Source: Microbacterium sp. Nx66
GTDB taxonomy: Bacteria; Actinomycetota; Actinomycetes; Actinomycetales; Microbacteriaceae
Assembly: GCF_904066215.1 (NCBI RefSeq)
Contig: NZ_LR880474.1
Location: 1,302,001-1,366,000 of the forward strand
Direction of reading: 5' to 3'
Length of the DNA: 64,000 bases
Numbering within the stretch: position 1 is the first letter of the stretch; each line of letters opens with the position of its first letter. Under the pieces are notes generated by a model that saw only the letters and a program-made list of their open reading frames with translations, searched no databases and was not told the DNA's origin. The position numbers and the translations under genes were made by a program. Below, piece by piece: positions 25,415-35,219 of the stretch.

Positions 25415-28400
25415 TCAGCCGAGGGTGACCGCCGCGCGGATCAGAGCGGCCTGCTCGGTGGCGTGCACCTTGGACGAGCCCGTCGCCGGAGACGCCGAAG
25501 CCGGACGCGACACGGGGCGGAAGGAGCGGTCGCCGGGGACATCCGCGAACGCGAGGGCCAGGAACGGCCACGCGCCCTGGTTCTCCGGCTCCTCCTGCAC
25601 CCATACGAGCTCGGCGTTCGGGTACGAGTCTGTGATCTTCTTCAGCTCGTCGATGGGTGTCGGGTAGAGCTGCTCCAGACGCACCAGGGCGATCTCCGGG
25701 TTCGGGTTCTTCTCCAGCTCGGCGCGGAGGTCCCAGTGCACCTTGCCGCTGTGCACGAGGACGCGCTTCACGGCGGAACGATCGAGACCGCGGTCGTCGT
25801 CGATGACCGGCTCGAACCGACCGCCGGTGAACGCCTCGACCGGGCTCGTCGCTCCCCGCAGGCGCAGCATCGCCTTCGGGGTGAACACGATCAGCGGCTT
25901 GCGCGGGCGCGCATAGGCCTGACGGCGCAGTAGGTGGAAGTGCGACGCCGGCGTCGACGGACGCGCCACGATCATGTTGTCCTGTGCGCACAGCTGCAGG
26001 AACCGCTCGATGCGTGCGGAGGAGTGGTCCGGCCCCTGACCCTCGTAGCCGTGGGGGAGCAGGAGGGTGACGCTGGACTGCTGACCCCACTTCTGCTCCG
26101 CGGCGGAGATGTACTCGTCGATGACCGACTGCGCGCCGTTGACGAAGTCGCCGAACTGCGCCTCCCAGAGCACCAGGGCTTCGGGAGCCTCCACGGAATA
26201 GCCGTACTCGAAGCCGAGTGCGGCGTACTCGCTGAGGAGGGAGTCGTAGACGAAGAAGCGGCCCTGGGCGTCGGACAGATTCGACAGCGGCAGCCACTCC
26301 TGGCCGTTCGCCCGGTCATGGAGCGCGGCGTGACGCTGTACGAACGTCCCGCGGCGCGAGTCCTGGCCGGCGAGGCGCACCGGAGTGCCCTCGACGAGAA
26401 GCGACCCGAAGGCGAGCAGCTCGCCGAAGCCCCAGTCGATGTTCCCGTTGCGGCTCATGTCGAGACGCTTCTCCAGCAGCTGCTGGATCTTCGGGTGCAC
26501 GGTGAAGCCCTCGGGCTTGTTCACGAATGCATCGCCGATGAGGCGGATGACCTCCGCGGGGACACCGGTGACCTCGGGGGCTCCGACCTGGTCCTCGACC
26601 TGCGGGGCCTCCTCCGGGGCGATCGGGGTGGCTCCGGTCTCGGCGGCGTGCGTCTCGGCGAAGGCGATCTCCAGGCGGTTCTGGAAGTCGGCCTTGGCCT
26701 CGTCGTACTCCTCCTCGGTGATGTCACCGCGACCGACGAGCGACTCCGTGTAGAGGCGGCGGACGGAGCGCTTCGCCTGGATGAGGTCTGTCATCAGCGG
26801 CTGCGTCATCGAGGGGTCGTCGCCCTCGTTGTGACCGCGTCGGCGGTAGCAGACGAGGTCGATCACGACGTCGCGGTGGAAGCGCTCACGGTACTCGAAC
26901 GCGAGCTGGGCCACGTGGATGACCGCCTCGGGGTCGTCGCCGTTCACGTGGAACACGGGTGCCTGGATCGTCTTGGCGACGTCGGTGGCGTAGACCGAGG
27001 TGCGGGCGTCGCTCGGCGTCGTGGTGAAGCCGACCTGGTTGTTGACGACCACGTGGATCGTGCCGCCGGTGCGGTAGCCGCGCAGCTGCGACATCTGCAG
27101 CGTCTCGACGACGACGCCCTGGCCGGCGAAGGCCGCGTCGCCGTGGACGAGGATCGGCAGCCAGGCGAAGGTGCCGATGGGCTTGCGGTCCTGCTTGGCG
27201 CGGACGATGCCCTCGAGCACGCCGTCGACCGTCTCCAGGTGCGAGGGGTTGGCGGCCAGGTACACGGGGAGCGAGGAGCCGTCGTCGGCGACGAAGGTGC
27301 CCTCGGTGCCGAGGTGGTACTTCACGTCGCCGGAGCCGCGCTGGTTGCCGGGGGTCTGCGTGCCCTCGAACTCGCGGAAGACCTGGCCGTAGGTCTTCCC
27401 GGCGATGTTGGTGAGCACGTTCAGGCGACCGCGGTGGGCCATGCCGATCGCGGCCCCCTCGAGACCGGCGGTGGCCGCGCCCTGGAGGATCTCGTCGAGG
27501 AGCGGGATCAGCGACTCGCCGCCCTCGAGGGAGAAGCGCTTCTGACCGACGAACTTCGTCTGCAGGAAGGTCTCGAAGGCCTCGGCCTCGTTGAGCTTGC
27601 GCAGCACGCGCAGCTGCTCGTCATGGCCGGGCTTCTGGTACTTGACCTCGACCTTGTCCTGGAACCAGCGGCGCTGCTCCGGGTCCTGGATGTGCATGTA
27701 CTCGATGCCGAGCGTGCGGCAGTACGAGTCGCGCAGCACGCCGAGGATGTCGCGGAGCTTCGCGACGCGGCGCCCGCCGAAGCCGCCGGTGACGAATTCG
27801 CGGTCGAGGTCCCAGAACGTCAGCCCGTGACTCTCGATCTCGAGGTCCGGGTGCGAGCGCTGCCGGTACTCGAGCGGATCGATGTCGGCCATGAGGTGAC
27901 CGCGCACGCGGAAGGAGTTGATGAGCTCCTGCACGCGCGACTGCTTGTCGACGCGCTCGGCGAGGTCGACCGCGATGTCGGGGTTCCAGCGGATGGGCGC
28001 GTACGGGATGCGCAGCGCGGCGAAGATGTCGTCGTAGAAGCCGCGCTGGCCGATCAGCAGCTCGTGCACCTTCTTGAGGAACTCGCCGGAGCCGGCGCCC
28101 TGGATGACGCGGTGGTCGTAGGTGCTGGTGAGCGTGATCGTCTTGCCGATCGCGAGCTCGTTGAGCGTCTTGTCGCTCGCGCCCTGGAACTCGGCCGGGT
28201 ACTCGAGGGCACCGGCGCCGATGATGCAGCCCTGGCCCTTCATGAGACGCGGGACCGAGTGGACCGTGCCGATGCCGCCGGGGTTGGTCAGCGAGACCGT
28301 GGTGCCCTGGAAGTCGGCGGCGGTGAGCTTGTTGGAGCGTGCGCGGGTGACGAGGTCCTCGTAGGCGGCGAGGTACTCGGTGAAGGTCATGGTGTCGGCG

Positions 28401-29098
28401 CGCTTGATGCTCGGGACCATGAGGGCGCGGGTGCCATCGGGCTTGGGCAGGTCGATCGCGATGCCGAGGTTGACGTGCGCGGGGGCGACGACGGACGGCT
28501 TGCCGTCGATCTCAGCGTAGAAGACGTTCTGGCTGCGGAACTCGTCGAGGGTGCGGATGAGCGCCCAGCCGATGAGGTGGGTGAAGCTGACCTTGCCGCC
28601 GCGGGTGCGGGCCATGTGGTTGTTGATGACGATGCGGTTGTCGATCATCAGCTTGGCGGGGACCGTGCGCACGCTCGTCGCGGTGGGGACGGTGAGGGAC
28701 TCGTCCATGTTCGCGGCGAGGGTCTTCGGCAGACCGCGCAGCGGGGTGACCTTGTCCTCCTCGGAGGGCGGCTGCGCCTCCTTGGATTCCTGCTTCGGCT
28801 TCGGCGCCTGGGCGGGGATCGGGGCGGAGGCCGCGGGCTTCGCCGTGGTGCGGGCGACGGGCTGCGAGCCGATCACCGGGATGGGCGCGGTCACGGGGTG
28901 TGCCGGGGCCGTCGTCGCGGTGGGAGCAGCAGCGCCTCCGCCTGCGGTGGTCTCGGAGTGGTACTTCTCCAGGATGGGCCACCACTCCTTGTCGACCGAG
29001 TCGCGGTTCTCCTTGAACTGCTCGTAGAGCTCTTCGACGAGCCAGGAATTGGCTCCGAACCCCCCGTCGCCACCGACGCCGGTCACCTGGTTCGACAC
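25415..29098 (-). CDS. kgd: Multifunctional 2-oxoglutarate decarboxylase/dehydrogenase E1-E2 (Kgd/OdhA)
   Basis: 1227 residues, the actinobacterial fusion of a lipoyl-less E2 acyltransferase to a thiamine-diphosphate E1. A short N-terminal helix (WLVEELYEQFKENRD), a Pro/Ala linker, the E2 catalytic domain (about 115-345) with the active-site motif DHRVIQGAGSGEF, then E1 (about 370-1227) with the ThDP region LPILVHGDAAFAGQGVV and the transketolase-like C-terminal domain. Works in the TCA cycle, borrowing lipoyl groups from the pyruvate dehydrogenase E2; regulated in relatives by the FHA protein GarA/OdhI. Start is GTG 29098. Full family length. Confidence 0.96.
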   Translation of the reverse strand: MSNQVTGVGGDGGFGANSWLVEELYEQFKENRDSVDKEWWPILEKYHSETTAGGGAAAPTATTAPAHPVTAPIPVIGSQPVARTTAKPAASAPIPAQAPKPKQESKEAQPPSEEDKVTPLRGLPKTLAANMDESLTVPTATSVRTVPAKLMIDNRIVINNHMARTRGGKVSFTHLIGWALIRTLDEFRSQNVFYAEIDGKPSVVAPAHVNLGIAIDLPKPDGTRALMVPSIKRADTMTFTEYLAAYEDLVTRARSNKLTAADFQGTTVSLTNPGGIGTVHSVPRLMKGQGCIIGAGALEYPAEFQGASDKTLNELAIGKTITLTSTYDHRVIQGAGSGEFLKKVHELLIGQRGFYDDIFAALRIPYAPIRWNPDIAVDLAERVDKQSRVQELINSFRVRGHLMADIDPLEYRQRSHPDLEIESHGLTFWDLDREFVTGGFGGRRVAKLRDILGVLRDSYCRTLGIEYMHIQDPEQRRWFQDKVEVKYQKPGHDEQLRVLRKLNEAEAFETFLQTKFVGQKRFSLEGGESLIPLLDEILQGAATAGLEGAAIGMAHRGRLNVLTNIAGKTYGQVFREFEGTQTPGNQRGSGDVKYHLGTEGTFVADDGSSLPVYLAANPSHLETVDGVLEGIVRAKQDRKPIGTFAWLPILVHGDAAFAGQGVVVETLQMSQLRGYRTGGTIHVVVNNQVGFTTTPSDARTSVYATDVAKTIQAPVFHVNGDDPEAVIHVAQLAFEYRERFHRDVVIDLVCYRRRGHNEGDDPSMTQPLMTDLIQAKRSVRRLYTESLVGRGDITEEEYDEAKADFQNRLEIAFAETHAAETGATPIAPEEAPQVEDQVGAPEVTGVPAEVIRLIGDAFVNKPEGFTVHPKIQQLLEKRLDMSRNGNIDWGFGELLAFGSLLVEGTPVRLAGQDSRRGTFVQRHAALHDRANGQEWLPLSNLSDAQGRFFVYDSLLSEYAALGFEYGYSVEAPEALVLWEAQFGDFVNGAQSVIDEYISAAEQKWGQQSSVTLLLPHGYEGQGPDHSSARIERFLQLCAQDNMIVARPSTPASHFHLLRRQAYARPRKPLIVFTPKAMLRLRGATSPVEAFTGGRFEPVIDDDRGLDRSAVKRVLVHSGKVHWDLRAELEKNPNPEIALVRLEQLYPTPIDELKKITDSYPNAELVWVQEEPENQGAWPFLALAFADVPGDRSFRPVSRPASASPATGSSKVHATEQAALIRAAVTLG

Positions 29099-29247
29099 GC
29101 TCTATCGCCCTCTTTCATCGCTGAAGATCTCCGATGCGGACGCACGACGCAGGATGCGCTCGGGCCCGCACACTCTCGACCACCAAGCCTAACCTGTTTC
29201 GACCGGGGAGACGTCGAAGAGAGCGACCCGCGCCGCGCCGATCTGGG

Positions 29248-29253
29248 TACCGT
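29248..29253 (+). promoter_or_regulatory. -10 hexamer of leaderless guaB1 promoter
   Basis: TACCGT ends six nt before ATG 29260. The GGAGG that follows it is too close to the ATG to act as a normal ribosome-binding site. Confidence 0.5.
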
Positions 29254-29259
29254 GGAGGC

Positions 29260-30714
29260 ATGGAGTTCTCAGGTGCGCAGCCGACCGTCGATCTGACCTA
29301 CTCGGATGTCTTCCTGGTGCCGCGCCGTTCGGCCGTCACCAGTCGGTTGCAGGTCGATCTCGCCCCGCACGACGGCACGCCCGCGACGCTGCCGCTCGTC
29401 GCCGCGAACATGAACTCGGTGACAGGGCCGCGTATCGCCGCCGTGCTCGCACGCCGCGGGGCGCTGGGCGTGCTCCCGCAGGACCTGCCGCTCCAGGAGC
29501 TCGACGCCGCGATCCGCGACGTGAAGGGGCAGCCGGTGCTCTGGGACACGCCGCTCGTGCTGCCCCCGGAGGCGACCGTCGCCGACGCGCTCCGCCTGCT
29601 TCCGGCCGCCGTGGGACACGGGATCGTCGTGGCCTACGGGGCGGCGCCGATCGCTGTGGACCGCATCGTCGGCGTCCTTCCGGCGACGCGTCTGGCGACC
29701 GCGTTGCCCGATGCACAGCTCGGCGACCTCGTGCACCGGGGGACGCCGTCCATCGACGCGGACGACATCGGCTCCGAGCGTCACGCCTTCGACGTCATCA
29801 CCGAGGCGGACGTCGAGATCGTCACCGTCGTGCACCACGGCCACCTCGTCGGGACGCTGAGCGCGCGCAGCGCCTTGCGCGCCACCCTGTACCGCCCGGC
29901 CGTGGACGCCGACGGCCGCCTCGCGGTGGCCGCGGCGGTCGGCATCAACGGCGATGTGGCGGCCAAGGCGAAGGCGCTCGCGGCCGCCGGCGTGGACGTG
30001 CTCGTCGTCGACACCGCGCACGGTCACCAGGAGGGCATGCTCCGGGCGCTGCAGGAGGTCGCGTCCCTCGGCCTCGGGCTCCCGATCGTCGCGGGGAACA
30101 TCGTCACCGCGGACGGCGTCCGAGATCTCGTCGACGCGGGCGCCTCGATCCTCAAGGTCGGCGTCGGCCCAGGGGCGATGTGCACGACCCGGATGATGAC
30201 GGCGGTCGGTCGTCCGCAGTTCTCCGCGGTGCTGGAGACCGCCGCGGCCGCCGCCGAGGCCGGAGCGCACGTCTGGGCCGACGGCGGGGTGCGCTACCCC
30301 CGCGACGTCGCCCTCGCGCTCGCGGCCGGTGCCGCCTCCGTCATGGTCGGCTCCTGGTTCGCCGGGACGATCGAGGCCCCGGGGGAGCTCCAGCGCGACG
30401 CGGACGGGCGGCTGTTCAAGGAGTCGTGGGGGATGGCGTCCACGAAGGCCGTGCAGGCGCGGTTCGGTCGGCTCGACGCGTACGAGCGGGCGCGCAAGGA
30501 GCTGTTCGCCGAAGGCATCTCCTCCTCGAAGATCTATCTCGACCCGCTGCGGCCGGGAGTGGAGGACCTGCTCGACATGATCACCTCGGGCGTGCGGTCG
30601 TCCTTCACGTACGCCGGTGCTGCGACCGTGCCGGAGTTCCACGAGCGCGCCCTCGTCGGACTGCAGTCCGCGGCGGGATACGAGGAGGGCAAGGCGCTGC
30701 CGGTCAGTTGGTGA
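29260..30714 (+). CDS. guaB1: GuaB1 family IMP dehydrogenase/GMP reductase-like protein
   Basis: 484 residues. IMPDH/GMPR barrel with DVFLVPRRS near the start, a CBS pair inserted at about 95-205, the motif [14 protein letters not shown], and the catalytic loop [14 protein letters not shown] whose cysteine attacks the purine C2. Actinobacterial GuaB1 lacks IMPDH activity in mycobacteria, where it works as a CBS-regulated GMP reductase; the same is likely here. ATG at 29260 chosen from the promoter. Divergent from kgd with a 161-bp gap that I read as promoter DNA only. Confidence 0.88.
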   Translation: MEFSGAQPTVDLTYSDVFLVPRRSAVTSRLQVDLAPHDGTPATLPLVAANMNSVTGPRIAAVLARRGALGVLPQDLPLQELDAAIRDVKGQPVLWDTPLVLPPEATVADALRLLPAAVGHGIVVAYGAAPIAVDRIVGVLPATRLATALPDAQLGDLVHRGTPSIDADDIGSERHAFDVITEADVEIVTVVHHGHLVGTLSARSALRATLYRPAVDADGRLAVAAAVGINGDVAAKAKALAAAGVDVLVVDTAHGHQEGMLRALQEVASLGLGLPIVAGNIVTADGVRDLVDAGASILKVGVGPGAMCTTRMMTAVGRPQFSAVLETAAAAAEAGAHVWADGGVRYPRDVALALAAGAASVMVGSWFAGTIEAPGELQRDADGRLFKESWGMASTKAVQARFGRLDAYERARKELFAEGISSSKIYLDPLRPGVEDLLDMITSGVRSSFTYAGAATVPEFHERALVGLQSAAGYEEGKALPVSW

Positions 30715-30743
30715 TCGCCTGCCGCGTCCACAGTCCGCTTCTG

Positions 30744-30749
30744 TAGAAT
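30744..30749 (+). promoter_or_regulatory. -10 hexamer of corC operon promoter
   Basis: TAGAAT, about 78 nt before the first CorC gene; leader contains AGAGGAAG before the ATG. No consensus -35. Confidence 0.4.
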
Positions 30750-30827
30750 CGAGCGCACTATGGACGACCCTCCCAGTTGCCGAACATCGCCCCACCGTCC
30801 CGTTCTCTCCCCGGAGAGGAAGATCTG

Positions 30828-32147
30828 ATGGACTACATCATGTTGGGCGTGGGGCTTCTGCTCACGGTCGGCACCGGCCTCTTCGTGGCGAGCGAGTTCG
30901 CCCTCGTGAACCTCGACCGCGCGGATCTGGAGGCGCGGCAGGCGCGCGGGGAGTCCCGCCTCTCCCTGACGATCAGCGCTCTCCGGCACACGTCGACGCA
31001 TCTCTCGTCTGCACAGCTCGGCATCACGCTGACCACGCTGCTGACCGGATACACGATGGAGCCGGCGCTGTCGAACCTCCTGCGTCCCACGCTGGTCGCC
31101 TGGAACATCCCGGAAGCCGCCGTCGCCCCCATCGCGACCGTGGTGGCGATGTTCGTCGCGACGGTGCTCTCGATGATCCTCGGCGAGCTCGTCCCGAAGA
31201 ACTTCGCGCTGGCGCTGCCCCTGGCCACGGCCAAGCTCGTCGTGCCCTTCCAGATCGCCTTCACGACGGTGTTCAAGCCGGCGGTGGTCGTGCTGAACGG
31301 CAGCGCCAACGGCGTGCTGCGCAGCATGGGCATCGAGCCCAAGGAGGAGCTCTCCGGCGCCCGCAGCGCGGAGGAGCTGTCGTCGCTCGTGCGACGGTCG
31401 GCGAGCGCCGGAGTTCTGGAGGCCGACACCGCCACGCTGCTGGACCGCACGCTCACCTTCTCCCGGCTCACGGCGGCGGACGTCATGACGGCGCGCCCGA
31501 GCATGCACGCGATCGCCGCCGGCGACTCCGTGGACGACGTGATCCAGCTCGCCCGGCGCACGGGCCACAGCCGCTTCCCGGTGTTCGACGAGGACCTCGA
31601 CGACATCACCGGCGTCGTGCACCTCAAGGCCGCCATCTCGGTGCCGCGGGAGCGTCGCGCCGAGGTGCCCGTCGGCGCTCTCGCGACCGATCCGCTCCGC
31701 GTGCCGGAGACCGCCCATGTCGACGCGCTCATCTCGGACCTCCGCGGCCGGGGTTACCAGCTCGCGGTCGTCGTCGACGAGTACGGCGGGACCGCCGGCA
31801 TCGTGACCCTGGAGGACCTCGTGGAGGAGCTCGTCGGCGAGGTCTCCGACGAGCACGATCGGACGAGGGCCGGGATCATCCGCAACCGCGACGGGGTGAC
31901 CTTCCCCGGCGAGCTGCGCCCGGACGAGCTGCGCAGCCGCGCGGGCGTCGAGGTGCCGGAGGGCGATGTGTACGACACGGTCGGCGGCTACGTCATGAGC
32001 GTTCTGGAGCGGGTGCCTGTCGTCGGCGACGAGGTGCCCCTGGAGAGCGGCACCCTGCAGGTGGTCCGCATGGACGGACGCCGGGTGGATCGGGTGCGCT
32101 ACGTCCCGAGACCGGATGCCGTCATCATCGAGGGGGTGTCCCTGTGA
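30828..32147 (+). CDS. CNNM/CBS/CorC-domain membrane transporter-like protein 1
   Basis: 439 residues. Start ATG 30828 follows AGAGGAAG. CNNM (DUF21) membrane domain of about four helices (1-195), with [12 protein letters not shown], then a CBS pair (about 215-335, [24 protein letters not shown] in part seen as [15 protein letters not shown]), then a CorC/HlyC C-terminal domain. Family members are magnesium (and cobalt) exporters or sensors, formerly called hemolysins. Overlaps the next, shorter paralogue by GTGA, so the two probably form a heteromeric complex. Normal length. Confidence 0.92.
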   Translation: MDYIMLGVGLLLTVGTGLFVASEFALVNLDRADLEARQARGESRLSLTISALRHTSTHLSSAQLGITLTTLLTGYTMEPALSNLLRPTLVAWNIPEAAVAPIATVVAMFVATVLSMILGELVPKNFALALPLATAKLVVPFQIAFTTVFKPAVVVLNGSANGVLRSMGIEPKEELSGARSAEELSSLVRRSASAGVLEADTATLLDRTLTFSRLTAADVMTARPSMHAIAAGDSVDDVIQLARRTGHSRFPVFDEDLDDITGVVHLKAAISVPRERRAEVPVGALATDPLRVPETAHVDALISDLRGRGYQLAVVVDEYGGTAGIVTLEDLVEELVGEVSDEHDRTRAGIIRNRDGVTFPGELRPDELRSRAGVEVPEGDVYDTVGGYVMSVLERVPVVGDEVPLESGTLQVVRMDGRRVDRVRYVPRPDAVIIEGVSL

Positions 32148-33205
32148 GCGATTGGGGAGGCCTCGCCTGGCTCGTCGTCCTGCTGGCGGCGAACGCGTTC
32201 TTCGTCGGCGCCGAGTTCGCGGTGATCTCCGCGCGGCGCTCGCAGATCGAGCCGAAGGCGGAGCGCGGCTCGCGTCCCGCCAAGACGGCGCTGTACGCCA
32301 TGGAGCACGCGACGCTCATGCTCGCGACCTCGCAGCTCGGCATCACGATCTGCTCGCTGCTCATCCTGAACGTCTCCGAGCCGGCCATCCACCACCTGCT
32401 CGCCGTGCCGCTGCACGCCGTGGGCTGGTCGGATGGTGCGGTGGACGTCGTGTCGTTCACGATCGCGCTGCTCATCGTGTCGTTCCTGCACGTCGTGTTC
32501 GGCGAGATGGTGCCGAAGAACCTCGCGTTCTCGATTCCGGACCGGGCCGTGCTGCTCCTGGCGACGCCGCTGGTGTGGGTGTCGAAGGTGTTCATGCCGG
32601 TGATCTGGCTGCTGAACGCGGCGGCGAACGGTGTGCTGCGCCTGTTCCGGGTGGAGCCGAAGAACGAGGCGGCGTCGACCTTCACGCTCGATGAGGTGGC
32701 GACGATCGTCAGTCAGTCGCGCCGGGAGGGCGTGCTCATGGACACCGCGGGCACGGTGACGGCCGCGGTGGAGTTCACCGACAAGAAGGCCCGCGACGTG
32801 GCCGTGCCGCTGAGCGACCTGGTCACACTGCCGCAGACGACCACGCCGGACGACATCGAGAAGGCGGTGGCCCGCTACGGGTTCTCGCGCTACGTGATCG
32901 TCGACGACGAGGACGTCCCGATCGGCTACGTCCACCTCAAGGACATCCTGCGGGCCTCCGAGGGGCCGGACGCCGAAGCCAAGGTGCTCGAGCCGATCCC
33001 CGGCAAGCGCATCCATCACATGGTGCCCGTGCAGGAGGACACCGACCTGGAGGACGCCCTCGCCGTCATGCGACGTGCGGGCCGTCACCTGGCCAAGGTC
33101 CGCGACGCGCGGGGGGAGACAACCGCCGTGCTGTTCCTGGAGGACATCCTCGAGGAGCTCGTCGGCGAGGTGCAGGACGCGACCCGTCGCGTCCGCGGTC
33201 ACTGA
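32144..33205 (+). CDS. CNNM/CBS-domain membrane transporter-like protein 2
   Basis: 353 residues, start GTG overlapping the upstream stop. Same CNNM membrane domain (FFVGAEFAVISARRSQIEPK near the N-terminus, FGEMVPKNLAFS in helix 3-4) and a CBS pair (about 210-345, VLFLEDILEELVGEV), but no C-terminal CorC_HlyC domain. The tandem arrangement of one member with and one without that domain is common in actinobacteria. Likely magnesium homeostasis. Ends 13 bp before a terminator. Confidence 0.92.
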   Translation: MSDWGGLAWLVVLLAANAFFVGAEFAVISARRSQIEPKAERGSRPAKTALYAMEHATLMLATSQLGITICSLLILNVSEPAIHHLLAVPLHAVGWSDGAVDVVSFTIALLIVSFLHVVFGEMVPKNLAFSIPDRAVLLLATPLVWVSKVFMPVIWLLNAAANGVLRLFRVEPKNEAASTFTLDEVATIVSQSRREGVLMDTAGTVTAAVEFTDKKARDVAVPLSDLVTLPQTTTPDDIEKAVARYGFSRYVIVDDEDVPIGYVHLKDILRASEGPDAEAKVLEPIPGKRIHHMVPVQEDTDLEDALAVMRRAGRHLAKVRDARGETTAVLFLEDILEELVGEVQDATRRVRGH

Positions 33206-33217
33206 CGTCGCGACACG

Positions 33218-33255
33218 CGAAGGCCGCCGGCTCCCACGGGAACCGGCGGCCTTCG
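33218..33255. terminator. Bidirectional terminator between the CNNM operon and the OYE gene
   Basis: 13-bp GC-rich stem (33218-33230 with 33243-33255) whose loop can extend the stem further (TCCC with GGGA). Convergent genes on both sides. Confidence 0.85.
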
Positions 33256-33264
33256 TCGTGGGCG

Positions 33265-34332
33265 TCAGCGCCAGTGCGCCCGCTCGTACTGCGGCGGCCA
33301 GGCGACCTCGGCCCCCAGCTCGTGCGCGGCGCGGAGCGCGAAGTGCGGGTCGCGCAGCCACTCCCGTCCGGCGAAGATCGCGTCGGCCGCGCCGTCGGCG
33401 AGCACCTGTTCGGCCTGCGCGGCCGCGGTGATGAGGCCGACGGCCGACACCGGGATCCGCCCGCCCTGGCGGACGGTCTCGGCCAGCGGGACCTGGTAGC
33501 CGGGGGAGACGCTGATGCGCTGGTGCGCGACGAGGCCGCCGCTGGAGACGTCGATGAGGTCGGCGCCGTGCGCGGTCGCCCAGGTGCCGACCGTCGCGGC
33601 CTCCTCGGGCGTGAACCCGCCCTCGGCGTGATCGGTCGCCGAGATGCGGACGAACAGCGGCACGTCGTCGCCGGCCGTCTCGCGCACCGCGTCCACGACG
33701 CGCAGCAGCAGCCGGGCCCGGTTCTCCAGCGAGCCGCCGTACTCGTCCTCACGGAGGTTGGACAGCGGCGACAGGAACTGGTGCAGGAGGTAGCCGTGGG
33801 CGCCGTGGATCTCGATGACGTCGAATCCGGCCTCCCGCGCCCGCCGGGTCGCGGCGGCGAACCCGTCGACCACGCGGTCGATGCCCGCCGCGTCCAGCGC
33901 GACCGGCGCGGCGAACCCCTCGTAGGCCACGGCCGACGGTGCGGTGGTCGTCCATCCGCCCTCGGCGGCGGGGACCGTGCCGCGCTCGTCCGCCCACGGC
34001 CACCAGGTCGAGGCCTTCCGCCCGGCGTGCGCGAGCTGGATGCCCGCTGCCGCCCCTCGGTCGTGGATCGCCCGGACGATCGGGGCCAGGGCGTCGCGCT
34101 GCGCGTCGTCCCACAGCCCGAGGTCGCGGGGAGAGATGCGCCCCTCCGGCACGACGGCCGTGGCTTCGGCCACGATGAGTCCGGCGCCCCCCGAAGCGAA
34201 CTGCGCGAGGTGGGTGTGGTGCCACTCCTGCGCGACGCCGTCGATGGCGCTGTACATGCACATGGGGGACACCCAGAGGCGGTTGCGGAACGTGGTGGAC
34301 CGGATGGTCAGCGGGGAGAAGAGAAGACTCAC
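33265..34332 (-). CDS. Old yellow enzyme family NADPH dehydrogenase (NamA/YqjM-like)
   Basis: 355 residues, FMN TIM-barrel enzyme reducing activated alkenes. N-terminal FSPLTIRSTTFRNRLWVSPMCMYS carries the YqjM-type cysteine (in SPMCMYS), the substrate pair is HGAHGYLLHQFLSPLSN, and the phosphate-binding C-terminus reads AAQAEQVLADGAADAIFAGREWL. The class is thermophilic-like or YqjM-like OYE. True substrate unknown; enone detoxification is usual. Single gene, divergent from nnrD by 56 bp. Confidence 0.92.
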   Translation of the reverse strand: MSLLFSPLTIRSTTFRNRLWVSPMCMYSAIDGVAQEWHHTHLAQFASGGAGLIVAEATAVVPEGRISPRDLGLWDDAQRDALAPIVRAIHDRGAAAGIQLAHAGRKASTWWPWADERGTVPAAEGGWTTTAPSAVAYEGFAAPVALDAAGIDRVVDGFAAATRRAREAGFDVIEIHGAHGYLLHQFLSPLSNLREDEYGGSLENRARLLLRVVDAVRETAGDDVPLFVRISATDHAEGGFTPEEAATVGTWATAHGADLIDVSSGGLVAHQRISVSPGYQVPLAETVRQGGRIPVSAVGLITAAAQAEQVLADGAADAIFAGREWLRDPHFALRAAHELGAEVAWPPQYERAHWR

Positions 34333-34376
34333 CGTTCGACGGTACCGCCGACGCGGACGGGACAGGGCCGTCGGGC

Positions 34377-34382
34377 TAACGT
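34377..34382 (+). promoter_or_regulatory. -10 hexamer of leaderless nnrD promoter
   Basis: TAACGT ends six nt before ATG 34389. Confidence 0.55.
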
Positions 34383-34388
34383 GGAGTC

Positions 34389-35219
34389 ATGAGCGACGTG
34401 CGCGAGTGGTCCCGCAACGACGCGGCGCGGTTCTTCCGCGCTCCGACCGTCGAGGACGACAAGTACTCGCGGGGCGTCGTGGGGGTGCGCACGGGATCGG
34501 CCGCCTACCCCGGCGCCGCGGTGCTCGGCGTCGAAGCCGCCTGGCGCACCGGTGCCGGGTTCGTCCGCTACGTGGGCGCGCCGTCGGCGGTCGCGGCGGT
34601 GCTCTCGCGGCGCCCGGAGACCGTCGGCGGGCCGGATGCCGGACGCACGCGGATCGGTGCCTGGGTGATCGGCTCCGGGACCAACCCGGACGACCGGAGC
34701 GCGACGGAGGCGCAGGCACTGCGGGAGATCGTCGGCGGCGACGTCCCCGTGGTCATCGACGCCGGAGCGCTCGATCTGGCGCCGACCGCACGCGTCCCGT
34801 TCGTCGCCACGCCGCACGGCCGGGAGTTCGCGCGGCTGCGGGAGCGCATCGGCATCGACGGGGCCTCGGACGATCTCGCAGATGTCCGCGCCGTGTCCGC
34901 CGCGATCGACGGCGTGGTGCTGCGCAAGGGCGCGCGCACCGTGCTCGCCGCACCCGACGGCACGCTGATCGCCGTCGAGGCGGGAACGGGCTGGCTCGCG
35001 ACGGCGGGCACGGGCGACGTGCTCGGCGGGATCGTCGCCGCCGTGATCGCCGCGAATCCGGACAGCCCGCTCGTCGAGTCCGCTGCGGCGGCCGTCTGGC
35101 TGCACGGGCACGCCGCCCGCATCGCCGCCGCGGCGACAGCGGGCGCGAGCGGCCATCCGATCGTCGCGCTCGACGTCGCGGAGACGCTGCCCCGCGCGGT
35201 CGCGGACCTCCTGTCGTGA
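34389..35219 (+). CDS. nnrD: ADP/ATP-dependent NAD(P)H-hydrate dehydratase
   Basis: 276 residues, carbohydrate-kinase-like ribokinase fold that repairs damaged NAD(P)H hydrates. Glycine motif YSRGVVGVRTGSAAYPGAA near the N-terminus, VIGSGTNPDD, a PHGREFARL motif, and the anion hole TAGTGDVLGGIVA. It is the dehydratase domain alone, without the NnrE epimerase fused in many bacteria; no epimerase gene is visible here. Overlaps the following membrane gene by GTGA. Confidence 0.92.
   Translation: MSDVREWSRNDAARFFRAPTVEDDKYSRGVVGVRTGSAAYPGAAVLGVEAAWRTGAGFVRYVGAPSAVAAVLSRRPETVGGPDAGRTRIGAWVIGSGTNPDDRSATEAQALREIVGGDVPVVIDAGALDLAPTARVPFVATPHGREFARLRERIGIDGASDDLADVRAVSAAIDGVVLRKGARTVLAAPDGTLIAVEAGTGWLATAGTGDVLGGIVAAVIAANPDSPLVESAAAAVWLHGHAARIAAAATAGASGHPIVALDVAETLPRAVADLLS

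Noticed and set aside
25934..29296. A 1120-codon plus-strand frame opposite kgd
   Set aside because: Antisense shadow of the conserved kgd gene, with no recognisable domain.
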